A stretch of DNA of 64,000 bases from Liolophura sinensis (lineage: Eukaryota > Mollusca > Polyplacophora > Chitonida > Chitonidae): positions 56,804,512 through 56,868,511 of the forward strand of contig NC_088301.1 in the NCBI RefSeq assembly GCF_032854445.1. The letters are read 5' to 3'. This document shows positions 33,574-43,836 of the stretch, in pieces (positions within the stretch are counted from its first letter, which is position 1; every line of letters begins with the position of its first letter). The translations under genes were made by a program, and so were the position numbers. The notes beneath the pieces were generated by a model that had not been told where the DNA came from, made no database searches, and saw only the letters and a list, made by a program, of their open reading frames with translations.

Positions 33574-35305
33574 GTGTTGCGACGGCCACACAAAACTCAC
33601 AAGGTCTACCCTTATGAGTATATGGACTCCTGGGAGCGCTTCGACGAGTCCAGCCTCCCATCCAAAGAGGCTTTCTACAGTAAGCTCAAAGTCGGAGGTA
33701 TTAGCGATGAGGACTACATCCACGCTCAACAGGTATGGAAGGCATTTGACTGCACCAATCTGGGGGACTACACAGACCTTTACTGCCGCACAGACGTGCT
33801 CCTATTGGCTGATGTGTTTGAGGCCTTCCGGAAGACTTGTTTAGAGCAGTATGGATTGGACCCAGCTCACTACTTTACGAGCCCAGGTCTCTTGGGATGC
33901 GCTGCTCAAGAAGACCGGGGTAGAACTGGAGATGTTGACCGCCTACGACCAACATCTCTTCATTTAGAAGGGGTTGCGAGGAGGTAAGTAAGCGATACGC
34001 CAAAGCCAATAATCCGGAGGTGGAGGGATACAACCCCGGAAGTCCAAACAGCTACATGCAATACCTACACGCCAATAATCTATATGGCTGGGCTATGAGT
34101 CAGTTCCTTCCAACGGGCGGCTTCCAGTGGGTAGATGACGCGCAGCGTCTCGGTGAAACGATTGCTACCCACCCCCACGACAGTCCTTCTGGTTACATCC
34201 TTGAGGTCGACCTAGAGTATCCGGCCGACCTACATAAAGCACATAACAGCTACCCATTAGCCCCGGAGCGTCTGGTGGTCCAGAAGGAGTGGATGTCGGA
34301 CTATCAGCACGGTCTTCTCGGCAAGAAAGCGCCTACCGAGGTCGAAAAGCTGGTCCCCTAACTCCGCAACAAGGAACGGTACGTCCTGCACTACCGGAAC
34401 TTACAGCTGTATCTATCTCTGGGAATGCGCCTGACAAAGGTTCGCCGGGTCCTGAGATTCGCCCAGAGCCCTTGGATGGAGCCCTACATCAGGATGAACA
34501 CCAAGCTCCGAAAAACGGCCGCGAGTAAATTCGAGAAGGACATGTACAAGCTAATGAACAACTCGGTCTTCGGAAAAACCATGGAGAACCTTCGGAAGCG
34601 TGTGGACGTCAAGCTGGTACGCTCTGGAGAAGACGACAAGCTCCGTCGCTTGATAGCCAAACATATTTGATGATGACTTAGCAGCGATTCAGATGCACAA
34701 GATCCGTCTAGTCCTAAACCGACCTATCTATGTAGGCATGAGCATTCTAGATCTCTCCAAGCACCTGTTGTACGACTTCTACTATAACCACATGAAGGCC
34801 CAGTATGGAGAGCGCTGCCAGCTCCTCTACACTGACACGGATAGTCTGCTACTCGAGATTAAGACTGAGGATGTTCATAGGGATATGGCTGAGAATGCAA
34901 ACCTGTACGACACCTCAGATTACCCACAAGACCACCTTCTGCACAGCGTAGCAAATATGAAGGTCTTGGGGAAAATGAAGGACGAGTGCGCGGGGCGGCC
35001 GATCGCCGAATACATTGGTCTGCGCCCCAAGATGTACTCCATTCTGGAGGCTGGTGGAGCCAACATTAAGAAGGCCAAGGGCGTGAAAAAGGGAGTTGTG
35101 GAAAAGTGCATCCGCCATAAGCAGTACAAAGAGGCCCTCTTCGAGAAGAAGATCTTCCGACACGGTATGGACGTTCTGCGATCAGAGCGCCACCATATCT
35201 ATGGGCAGCACCTGAATAAGGTTTCACCGACCCCCTTTGATAGTAAGCGATGAATCGCCGAAGATGGTGTCCACACCTTGGCTTATGGCCATAGAGATGC
35301 GCCTC
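33574..35305 (+). pseudogene. Polinton protein-primed DNA polymerase B, 5'-truncated and broken
   Basis: Protein-primed family B polymerase that would copy the element from terminal protein. Seen: 'VYPYEYMDSWERFDE' at the start; the region around 34065 that holds the first polymerase Asp motif, where the sequence reads 'YLHANNLYGWAM' (His in place of the usual Asp); '[15 protein letters not shown]' (motif B, near 34550); and 'YTDTDSL' (motif C, near 34840). Everything N-terminal, including the exonuclease domain, is absent. In-frame stops occur at 33968, 34359 and 35251, with frame changes near 33890, 33985 and 34660. Loss of a catalytic Asp as well as stops points to real decay rather than only assembly error. 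Confidence 0.9.
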
Positions 35306-35447
35306 CTTGGCGGCACCCGCAGGGTTGGCTGGAATGGACATCCTCTTCAAGGAAATACTAGCGCCGTAGAACCCCATCCGGGGGAAGCTGAGTATCGAGA
35401 GGCACTATAAGCAACTCCTCACAAACGAATCCCCGTCGCGGGCCATT

Positions 35448-36420
35448 TTACGTATCGTCTAGATAGTACAGCACGGGTTCATTAGGCTTTGTGACAGAGC
35501 GCCCAAGCCGATATACCTCTAGAGACCAGACAGGATCAATCGCGCGACGGCAGCCGCCCTCCAGCACTGCAGGCTGATAGAGATAACGAACGCCAACACC
35601 CTCGGGATTTCCGCTCATTAAGTCCAACGGGACGACCTGGAACCGTCGAGTAGGGCTCATGGGGCACCCCTTTTGCCTTGATGGCGTATTTCGGCTTTTT
35701 ACCTATCAGTCTAGTTGTCTCGTTATTCAGAACGGCCACAACAGAGGGCAGCCGAGCCACCCATTCAGTGACCGGTGTTCGGGAAGGAGGCGCATCTCCT
35801 GGGCGTACTGATGTCCAAAGAGCCCCTCAGCCAGAGTACGGTTGAAACGCTCCACTATGTCTTGGTCTCGGTGGATATCCACGCGGTCTCGGCGGACTGT
35901 GACATCGTGTTTGGCCAGCAGTTGGCTCACCGCACCCATAAACTCGCGCCCAGGGTTAACTTGGAGATGCTTCGGCCATCTCAGGGGTCCCCGCTTGTAA
36001 ATGCGAAAGAGAGCATCAGCGGCTTTTTTGGAATCTAGTAGCCAGAGGTTCCGCCTCCTTGTAGCGAGAAGCGACATCAACAACTGTTAGAACGTACTTA
36101 TACAGCTTCCGGCCTCGCCGATCATGTGGTAGAAATAGAAGATCGGCTTTGTTGGTTTCATTCGGCGTGGAAACATCGAACATAGGCCTCGGTATTTTTC
36201 GGGGACGGGGCAGGTATATCTGCTAGATAGCCTGCTTTTTCAGCCAGGCCCGGAGCACATCTTCGGAGACTTTTGCCGCAATGGCAAGTTTCTGGATGGC
36301 CGCGAGACCCTTCCAGTACCCACGAGGGCTGTAGTAGATATTTGCCAGGCGAGCAGACACCTTACTAGTTATGTCATCAAGGTATTCTAGCAGCCTTCTA
36401 ACAGATTTGCGACGAAAAAT
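35448..36420 (-). pseudogene. Polinton integrase, broken
   Basis: Retroviral-type (rve, DDE) integrase that would insert the element. Minus-strand pieces in order: N-terminal helical part with 'ANIYYSPRGYWKGLAAIQKL'; core with 'LYKYVLTVVDVASRYKEA'; 'PGREFMGAVSQLL', preceded by Asn where the second catalytic Asp is expected; 'HRDQDIVERFNRTLAEGLFG' with the catalytic Glu; and the C-terminal part with 'YLYQPAVLEGG' and 'DPVWSLEVYRLG'. At least three reading frames and a stop near 36220 interrupt it. It is transcribed convergently to the polymerase, the usual Polinton arrangement. Confidence 0.87.
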
Positions 36421-36528
36421 ATGTTAGTCGTCACGGCGTATTTTCGCGCGCAGAACCACCTCACTACTAAGATCGTGCCTGCCATACGGCGAGGAGCTCG
36501 ATGGCGAGCCCGGCACAGTCAGTTCGGA

Positions 36529-36940
36529 TTACTTGGTGAGTTTTGCGATTCCGAAACTCACACCCCCAACCACACACATCCACAGGATGACGAAGGTCAT
36601 CTCGCGGTGTTTTTGATTTTCACTAGGCACATAGAATTCGGAGAGCTGTGGCTCTGAGCCCAGCAGCGCCTCGCGTGCATCGCGTGTAAGAGTTTTGCCC
36701 GTGACACTAGAATACTCGCGGATTGCAGCGTCGACATCCTGGAACGTTTGGACAGCGTGGCCCTGGCGGCGGAGTTCATCGTTGATCCAGTCCAAGCGCT
36801 CAGTGCGATTTCGGGCCATTTTTCCTGGGCGGCTTGGAGCTGCTCTAAGTCCAGCTTCGGGAGGGCTACTTTCAGGAACATCTGGCCGAGACGAGCCTAC
36901 CCAGTAGCCAGGAGAGAGGCCACAGCGGCGTGGTAGGCCG
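36529..36940 (-). pseudogene. Polinton membrane-anchored small protein, broken
   Basis: Two overlapping minus-strand frames join into one product: an N-terminal part with 'LPKLDLEQLQAAQEKW' and a C-terminal part with 'ERLDWINDELRRQGHAVQTF', ending in one hydrophobic segment, 'FVILWMCVVGGVSFGIA'. A frame change near 36805 and an in-frame stop near 36902 disrupt it. It sits between integrase and the next membrane protein, a typical position for element-specific Polinton genes. Function unknown; single-span proteins here might be virion or membrane components (inference). Confidence 0.55.
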
Positions 36941-36974
36941 CGTTGACTAGCACTTTTCCGTCACTGGGTGGAGT

Positions 36975-37460
36975 AGACATGCTGCTCTATATAGAAAGGG
37001 TCGCGGACGTGTATTCAAATGGAGATTCTTTTCTTTCGGCGTGATATCTGCACTTCGTGCATGCGGCGTAATGTGTGCACCTCGTGCATGTGCTGTATAG
37101 CGGCTGCGCCACACGCGTAGCAACACTAGCACTGCAAGGCTGCCAACACCTAATAACGCCAGGGCGCCCTCCAGTGGGTGATTTGGTGTGCTTTCGTAGA
37201 ATCCGGTTCCTTCGCGGCCTCCCATTCCTTCGTAGAATCGGTTCCTTCGGCTGTTTCTTGGTGGGAATCAGCTGCGCCAAGCAAAGCAGCCTTTGCCTCG
37301 CGAAGTTCGTCCTTGAGCTTTTCAGCCTTGGCCTTTCTCGCTGCAGCACCCGCTCGACCCGCAGCGACCTTTTTGGGATTCTTGCAGGGCTGTCATCGTA
37401 GAATCCGCTGTCACTCCCTCCACTTCCTTCGGGCCTTCCGGATTCGTTGTACTCATGTTC
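36975..37460 (-). pseudogene. Polinton coiled-coil/transmembrane protein, frameshifted
   Basis: Starts 'MSTTNPEGPKEVEGVTADST' near 37456, shifts frame near 37380 into an Ala/Lys/Glu-rich probable coiled coil, then shifts again near 37170 into a hydrophobic span 'ALALLGVGSLAVLVLLRVW' followed by a basic tail. Function not known. The three pieces are collinear, so one original gene is likely. Confidence 0.5.
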
Positions 37461-37642
37461 CTAGGGATCATACGGCTCATTTCTAGGACAGCAGTGGTGT
37501 TCAAATGAGCAGTGCTCAGCAGTGGTCATCGCCATGGATAACGGCGCCAAGTACTTACCATAGCAGTAGTATAGCCAGCAGCTAGTACTGCTAAGCCTCG
37601 TACCGGGAGGTATCAAAGTCTTCTTCGCTCATGGCGTCGATC

Positions 37643-37852
37643 TCAGCGGCTGTTACGTCTTTTCCCAGATATGGCTTGGCCTGCCCACCCACCGCAAGTG
37701 CCGCAGCCTATCCGTAAGCTGCCGTGCATATTCTGTTGGCTGGGGTCGGGCTGTTGGCTTCGGCCAGGCTGTTGGCTGGGGCCGGGCTGTTGGCTTCGGC
37801 CGGGCTCATCCTCTTCGCCCAGAATCCCGTCTATAAGCTCATCGGTGTCCAT
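37643..37852 (-). CDS. Small Polinton protein with Ser-Gln-Gln-Pro repeats
   Basis: A 69-aa open frame starting 'MDTDELIDGILGEEDEPG', followed by four tandem copies of a five-to-six-residue (G/D)(R/P)SQQP unit and a short Cys/Gly-rich tail. The DNA shows matching direct repeats at about 37732-37806. Acidic start plus Pro/Gln repeats suggest a disordered protein; role unknown. It lies directly upstream, on the same strand, of the membrane-protein genes. Confidence 0.5.
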   Translation of the reverse strand: MDTDELIDGILGEEDEPGRSQQPGPSQQPGRSQQPDPSQQNMHGSLRIGCGTCGGWAGQAISGKRRNSR

Positions 37853-37877
37853 GCTTCATACATAGGGGCGCCTACGT

Positions 37878-38530
37878 CTAATATATAATTTTAGATGTGG
37901 CGGGCGACATTAGCAGGAGCTTAGAATGCGGATTGTTCTTGAGCTTCTGTCGAACCTCTGCCTTTTCGCTCTCGGCCTCGATGATGTGGTTCTCCTCCAG
38001 GCATTCGTTGAACGAGTGCCGATCTTTGCAGTGGAATAAAGCCACCCACCTTGTCTGCTCGCGAAAGTCTTTGAGGACGGCGTTGTATTTCTGAGTGAGG
38101 ACCCAGACGCTTTGCTTGGCATGACGGCCTGAGAAAGCCATGAATGGACAGCATTTTTTTGTTTCTTCTTCATCGCCTCCAACGCGCTACAATCATCGAT
38201 GATGTATAGGGTGGGGCTCCCCTCGAACAATCTGTAGAAAGCTCTCAGACAGTCGTTTAGTCGCTCACCGGGGTCAAAACAATAGACCTCAGGGTCAGAC
38301 AGTATTCATCGCCGCCGGTACGCCTCGTTATGCTTAAGAGTGGGGCACAGGATCACAATGTGATGAAAGAAACCGCGCAAAGGGCTTTCAAGCAGGTCCA
38401 GCAGGAAGACTGTTTTGCCGCAGTTCGTCTGCCACAGATAATCGCGCAGTGGGCGTCATCAATAAAGCGCGCTATTGAATCTACCATTCTGGATGTGCAG
38501 CTTTGCGTCCATGATCACATACAGATATAG
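37878..38530 (-). pseudogene. Polinton genome-packaging ATPase (FtsK/HerA type), broken
   Basis: A32-like DNA-packaging ATPase. On the minus strand the Walker A motif 'TNCGKTVFLLDLL' lies near 38420, Walker B 'LYIIDDCSA' near 38200, and the C-terminal 'VWVLTQKYNAVLKDFREQ' with the following Cys-containing segment at 37990-38120, ending in 'SKIIY' and a stop at 37878. Frame changes near 38440, 38300 and 38140 split it. Order (ATPase just downstream of the capsid gene, same strand) matches other Polintons. Confidence 0.85.
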
Positions 38531-38532
38531 GT

Positions 38533-39770
38533 TCAACACGCCGAGATCTTCTCTCTCTCTTTTGTCACCTGTATCGTAATCCCCTCGCTGGCGTTCAGAA
38601 CGCGCCTCCCACTGCCATGCAGCTCGTCATCGTCGCTTGGCCGAAGGTCAAGCCAGAAGGCGTGCTTGTACGTTAACTCTTCCAGGGAGACGTCTGCCAG
38701 GCTTAGGTCTTTAACGACCCTGGCCACCTCAGGGTCCCGCTTCCGTAGGGGTGAGCTGGCGAAGAACCTCTGGACCTTGCCCCACTGCTGGTACGCCCGC
38801 ATGCCCTGGCTGTACAGCTGATTGGGGACCCCTTCTATTGTGACTTCTGGTGATCTTCGGGTTGTGGAAGGATCCCGACCTCCTCTTCCACGGGGTTCCT
38901 TTAGTCTCGAATAGCATGAGGATGGCCTTCATTGCTCTCGCGGGCGTGTTCAGGTTTATGTTCCAGAGAGTATCAGATTTGTCCTTCACAAACTTTCTGT
39001 AGCGGATGACGCGATCATACAGAATGGAGACGCCTTCGACAAACTGGGTGCGGATCTGTCCAACGAGCTCCTCTTCGGTGACTATATCCAACTCCAGGCT
39101 GATGTTGTCGATGGTGTAAGTCGCGTCGGCATCGTCTGTTGCCTGGATGACCCGGCCGTAATCGTTGAACGTCAGTTTTGTACTCCAGTCGGTCGGCCAA
39201 GGCACTCTGGTAGAATGGCATGTGGTTATCTAGAGGCTCAAAGTCTGCGGGATGTGGAACCGGCGGTAAAAGGCGCGAGCGATGGCTTTTTCTCCAGTAT
39301 CGTCGTCACTTGCGTCTTCGGCTTCGACTCGAAGTTTAAGCATGTTTTCGCTGCCGATGCCTTGGTAGGCCGCATTCCGTCGTTCGTTTTTTGGTCAGCC
39401 ATAAATCGCCGTAGCAATGAAACACATCAGAGTCGTCGATGGACATTACCTCATTCCCGCTGATTCTGATCGTGGTTTTCTCGACTACTGCGCGTCCGAG
39501 ATTCCCGACCACTGTGGCGTTCGTGTCGGATGAATTGATCGTGATCGAGAAGGCCAAGCGCACGGTACCGGGCACAATGACGTCATTTGCGCCGAGGTTG
39601 GGGAAGCGAACCAAAAGTTGCTGATTCTGGTCGATCGTACTCGGGTTGTTGGTGACGTACAAGGACTGCCGTACACCTTGTACCCCCCGAGGGTTATGGA
39701 GTGTTCTGAAAGGGTATAGCCTGCGTCCGTATGCATCCATTGTGTGTATTGAAGGTATACCTTGCAATGT
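38533..39770 (-). pseudogene. Polinton major capsid protein (double jelly-roll), broken
   Basis: Capsid protein of the double-jelly-roll lineage. Recognisable pieces: 'EHSITLGGYKVYG' near the N-terminus, 'QNQQLLVRFPNLGANDVIVP', 'GNEVMSIDDSDVFHCYGDLW', 'LTFNDYGRVIQATDDADATY', 'RAYQQWGKVQRFF' and a C-terminal 'LDLRPSDDDELHGSGRRV'. They run in order across 39767-38533, but in at least four frames, with changes near 39660, 39390, 39190 and 38870. The capsid fold assignment rests on motif memory of Polinton capsid proteins, not on a structure comparison. Confidence 0.82.
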
Positions 39771-39771
39771 T

Positions 39772-41063
39772 CAATACGAGGATTTTGGCAGACTTTGACT
39801 TTAATAATCCGGCGTTAGACGACGCCCAAGAGGACTACAACATCGACGACGAGCAGACCACTCTCCGTGCAGGTGGTGATGTTCCCGAGCAACAAAGCCG
39901 GGATGCGTCCACCAGAAACCTTCAAGCCGCCGTGAATGATTATTACGATGCCTTGGCGAAGGCGGATCCCAGCCTTACCCCCCTCTTTCGCGATTACACG
40001 AAGTTTAATGTTGTCCAAGGGCGTCTGCGACTCGTGGCCCACCCCAAACTGGACATCATCAACAAACGAACAGGTGAACAACTAGCCCTGTCAACAGTCA
40101 CCAAAAAAGGAGGGGTTAATGTTGTTAGGGGGGAAGGGGGCTGGGCTTTATAGACTGGAAAAGAAGAGAACAGACATCGTTGCATCCGGCAGCAGTCGCA
40201 GCTCTGGAGACAGAGAGTTCAGAACTCGGTGCGGCGGCCGGCGAGGCAGATACCATGGAGCTGGAGGATTTAAGCCAACCAGCGAAAAAAGGCCGCTGAT
40301 GCTGTTCACACACTGGAAACAAGCTTGACGGATAGTGAGGTCGGGCGGGCTCTTGAAACGATAAACGACCCTCCTCTTCCCATGCGAGATATTCTGGGGC
40401 TTGACAAGGCACTGCAGACCTCGGAAGGCGAACACGCGAATAATCTCGCCAAGCTGTCAAGTCTCGATAAGGACATCGCAAAACAAAACAGAAGTTGGAG
40501 GAGGCCCTAGATGAGTTCTACCGGCGTCAGATCGCAGACCGGATAAGGAATCTCGAGGACGAGAGGGTGGCCCGACTCGAAGCAGCCTATTTAACGGCCG
40601 AAGCCCTGTGCACGCAAATACGCCGCTTTAAGCAGACGATCGATCGCATCCTACACAAGGATACCACTCTGGCCGAGCGCGTCCTCACCCTCTTCCGGAG
40701 CAGGGAATAACCGTTGGTCTCCATTCTCACGGCAATTGGGATGGCGATCTTGACACTGGGGCTAGCGATAAAGTTGGCGCTTACTGGCGGTCCGACGGGG
40801 GCATCCAGCCAACGCCCCTCCATCCGATGGGCGTGGTCTTAAAGAATGGGTGAAAAAACATCTCCAGTCCCTGGCGCGCGCCATTGACAGGCCTGGCTGG
40901 GAAGGCTGCCGCTGCGATTCCGAGTATTATTGGCAGTATTGTGTCCTGGCTACTGAACCTTCTCGGGAAAGCGGCTGGGTGGCTTGCCGATAATGTCTGG
41001 GCTCTAGTCGTCGCAGTAGGGTGGCCTAATGCTCGTGCCTGTTCGCAAGTATTTAACGCATAG
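39772..41063 (+). pseudogene. Polinton coiled-coil protein with hydrophobic C-terminus, broken
   Basis: Begins 'MFNTRILADFDFNNPALDDA' at 39772, read on the opposite strand to the capsid gene and diverging from it. A charged helical part follows (around 40490-40710, 'RNLEDERVARLEAAYL'), then a first membrane span near 40720-40770 ('ILTAIGMAILTLGLAI'), and a C-terminal hydrophobic stretch near 40910-41040 with 'IIGSIVSWLLNLLGKAAGWL'. Frame changes near 40100, 40320, 40490 and 40850 and stops break it. Such long amphipathic C-termini recur in Polintons; the function is not established. Confidence 0.6.
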
Positions 41064-42384
41064 TCCACAGCAGCAGTAAGCCGACACCAACCCCAGCGAC
41101 GACGATGGCTGTCTTCTCCGCATCGTGATTCTTTTGCTTTGGAAATAGGGGTTCTTGTTTGCCTCCGGCGGCAGCAAATGCTGAACGCGCGCGGTGGGTG
41201 GTGGGGGCGCTTTCTTGTGACTCAACGATCCCGTTGGAAGGTGCGCGCTTGTGCAAAGTGGGCGGGACTTTAGGGTTCACACCCTCATTGGCGCCTAGCT
41301 TCTGGTCCTCTGTGGCCACGACGATTTTGTTGTTGTAGTTCGCCACATGTCCGATCTGCAGAAGCATGTCGCTTGGGGCCATATATAGGCCTGTGCCATA
41401 CACAAAGTCTACAGCGCTCCCGGCATACTGTAGCACGTCCTGGTAGCGTTTGGTAGCAAACGGAAGGTCGATCGGAGAGGAAATAGCGTCTTCAACGTTC
41501 GCGGCAAACTGTTTTTGCGCGTCGAAGGCTGTGCCCGTGCCTAGAATACACGCCCTTGTTTGCGCTTGGGCGCCTAGAATAGCCCACACGTATGTCCGGA
41601 TGGAATCGTTTAGGCGCTCTACGCCCGGCTGCGTGAATCCTTGGGATGTGTCGACAATGAACGCCTCCCAAGCCTCCTCGGCGTCCTGCTCGATGTAGTC
41701 GACGTGGAGCACTCTAAGCTTTCTAGAGAACGACATCCTGCTCGGAACGAAGGTCCCATCGGCAATGGGGATGTAGCCCGTTCTCGTGATATAGAAATAT
41801 GCCACTCCGAGGCCATGATTCACCGCCCTGCGCCTCCAGTCTGTGTGCGCATCTACGCGGAACTCCCTACAAATCCTCTCATAGGCCCTCTCGTCGTAGG
41901 GGTTTTTGAATGTCGCCCAAGCTCTGTCTTGCGGCAGGAAGGGGGGGGGGGGGGCCTGGATCTCTTCCAAGATCCGCCTATCTTGGTAATACACATGGAA
42001 CGTGTACAGGGCCCTTATTCTTTGGTCGGGGGCGAGTAGATGGTCTTTTGCAGAGACGCCACAGTCCGTGGTTGCGCACCAGACCGCGAAGTTCACTTGG
42101 TTCTGCCAGAATTGCATTGGATTGGTGTTCCAGGCCCGAACAATGTCATTGCTGGTTATCTTTTGCAGCCGGTACTTGGCCAACACATCTGTGAACTGGA
42201 CTGGAAAGGCCTTCATTTCATCGATGTAGATGTCAAATCGCGTGAGCTGCTCTGCGTGGGTTTGGAAACTATGAAATGCCCCGGCCTTGTAAGTGGCCTC
42301 TCTATTGAACCTGTAAGCCTCGCTGTTCATCGTGGCTAAGATGTTCATCACATTGACTGACATTCTAAATGGGGCACAGCACAC
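41053..42384 (-). CDS. Intact Polinton protein of up to 443 aa with C-terminal membrane anchor
   Basis: The only long uninterrupted gene of the element. Possible starts are at 42384, 42363, 42348 and 42330; the last ('MNSEAYRFNREATYK') avoids overlap with the divergent plus-strand neighbour. The body is soluble-looking, with aromatic-rich patches ('RALYTFHVYYQDRRILEEI', 'VAYFYITRTGYIPIADGTF'). A Pro run at 41941-41954 is encoded by a 14-base homopolymer. The C-terminus has a low-complexity linker, then a single span 'TAIVVAGVGVGLLLLW'. Type II orientation would be cytosolic or virion-internal (inference). Family unknown to me beyond its Polinton context; a minor structural protein is possible. 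Confidence 0.75.
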   Translation of the reverse strand: MCCAPFRMSVNVMNILATMNSEAYRFNREATYKAGAFHSFQTHAEQLTRFDIYIDEMKAFPVQFTDVLAKYRLQKITSNDIVRAWNTNPMQFWQNQVNFAVWCATTDCGVSAKDHLLAPDQRIRALYTFHVYYQDRRILEEIQAPPPPFLPQDRAWATFKNPYDERAYERICREFRVDAHTDWRRRAVNHGLGVAYFYITRTGYIPIADGTFVPSRMSFSRKLRVLHVDYIEQDAEEAWEAFIVDTSQGFTQPGVERLNDSIRTYVWAILGAQAQTRACILGTGTAFDAQKQFAANVEDAISSPIDLPFATKRYQDVLQYAGSAVDFVYGTGLYMAPSDMLLQIGHVANYNNKIVVATEDQKLGANEGVNPKVPPTLHKRAPSNGIVESQESAPTTHRARSAFAAAGGKQEPLFPKQKNHDAEKTAIVVAGVGVGLLLLWTMR

Positions 42385-42990
42385 GCTGCCTCATGCCCTT
42401 AACAACCTCGACGGCCGCCTTAAAACCGCCCTTCGCGAGATAACATTCTACCCGAACTGGGTGAATATCCCCACCGGAGTGGGCTTCTTTCTTGATGGCA
42501 AACATGTTGAAGTGCGGACAATGTCTGTATGCTGGACAAGGGTATATTCCGCCCGCATGGGGTTTCTCTGGAAATGAATGAAGCTACGGGCCGCCTAGTC
42601 CTTACCCTCCCTAGAAATGCCATCATAACTCTCCTAGAGCTTGCCCCCATCTTAGGGTTCTCCAACGGGAATATGCCTAGAGAGGGGACTGTGGAAGGTG
42701 ATAAGCCATCTAACCTGGTCCCGCAAAAAGAAGCCTTCGTGCATTTAGATGAACTGAGCACGTCAGAAAACGTGAGAATAACCTCAGGTTTCAGTGACGG
42801 TTCCACACTACTTCAGGCCATCCCCGTGACTGGTGAAGGGATAAACTGCGGGAAGACGGTTTCATTTCCCAACTCACAGTACAAAGCCTTTCGCGCCGAC
42901 TATATACCGCACTTGACCGTGGCGTTTTTAGACAAAGACGGCAAGTATATTAATGTAGGGTACCTCAGTGCTACCCTAGAAATACAATGA
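42332..42990 (+). pseudogene. Polinton minor capsid-like protein, one frameshift
   Basis: Begins 'MAKMFITLTDILNGAQHTL' at 42332 (or the second Met at 42341), continues to 'YPNWVNIPTGVGFFLDGKHV', then shifts frame near 42510-42530. The second frame, 42529-42990, is open to the TGA at 42988-42990 ('IFRPHGVSLEMNEATGRLVL', 'GINCGKTVSFPNSQYKAF'). An N-terminal beta strand of the form M-F-x-I-T-L followed by a Y-P-x-x-W-x-N-I element is common in a Polinton structural protein often called PX/minor capsid. The assignment is by resemblance only. Confidence 0.55.
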
Positions 42991-43587
42991 GTATGGTGGA
43001 CGCAGCCGGTCCCAGGTCTGCCTGCCTGTCTTTAAGCGACATGGCAGATGTGTCGGAGTTAGAACTTCAAGGCCAGGAAGGTAAAATCTACGCCTTCCAG
43101 TTTCAAAGTGGCAAGTACAGCCGCAAAAAGATTACGGGGGGGGGGGGGGGGGCTAGCAGAACCTGCCACATTTGCTTCCCTTCAAGATGTCTCATCCTCT
43201 GCAGAGAAAGAGCGCAGGTCGCCGTCTGAGGTGATTGAAGAACAAAAACTCTCATTAATTCGCCTTGAAGACCGCTTTGTTCTTACCATAGCTCGCGACC
43301 CCGATTGGTTGATAGATGTGAAGGTGACCCCGATATCGGTCCAGGCCACTAGGGCCGATGTGAAAAAAGTTTTCAACTCCGGAAACTATTTCGTGTCGTA
43401 CGTACCAGCCGGCAGCTGTTATCTAGATCGGGACAGAAGAGGCCGCTTCGTACTAATGTCGGGGCCGGGAGAGCCCGTGCGTCTTACCGCGCAAACCGAT
43501 TTTAAGGCCGCACTACTACTAAACCCTGTATCTATAGTTATCTTCGACCTCATACTTGGCGCGGCCTCTCAATCCGTTGCACTTTGA
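42987..43587 (+). pseudogene. Polinton protein interrupted at a 14-base G run
   Basis: Starts 'MSMVDAAGPRSACLSLSDMA', overlapping the stop of the previous gene by four bases (ATGA), and reads to a G14 run at 43137-43150. After the run the coding potential continues in another frame (43108-43587; 'VIEEQKLSLIRLEDRFVLTI', 'FVSYVPAGSCYLDRDRRG'). Gly residues are encoded on both sides, so slippage in the run explains the break. Function unknown. Confidence 0.5.
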
Positions 43588-43826
43588 TTACCGGGGTGAA
43601 AATAAGGGGGCCTGCGGAGCACGATACAAAGGATCTCAGACTTATGATCAAATTACCGGCCCAGGGCAACCCAGCCATCCGGAGCTCTCTCGAGGATATA
43701 CCAGTCGTCACAGTGGGCGTTTTAAATCTCGATGCAATCAATTTAGAGTCCGGCATAGGCCTTCGCCGCTTTCGTGTTAGTAGCCCCGATGACAATTTAG
43801 AGCTAACCGACGTTATTGATTCGTAA
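43584..43826 (+). pseudogene. Small beta-rich Polinton open frame, perhaps the end of the preceding gene
   Basis: An 80-aa frame overlapping the previous stop by four bases (ATGA-like TGAT context), beginning 'MITGVKIRGPAEHDTKDLRL' and containing 'DIPVVTVGVLNLDAINLESG'. It could be an independent small gene or the C-terminal part of the preceding one after another frame change. Not recognised. Confidence 0.4.
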
Positions 43827-43836
43827 GACGGACAAT

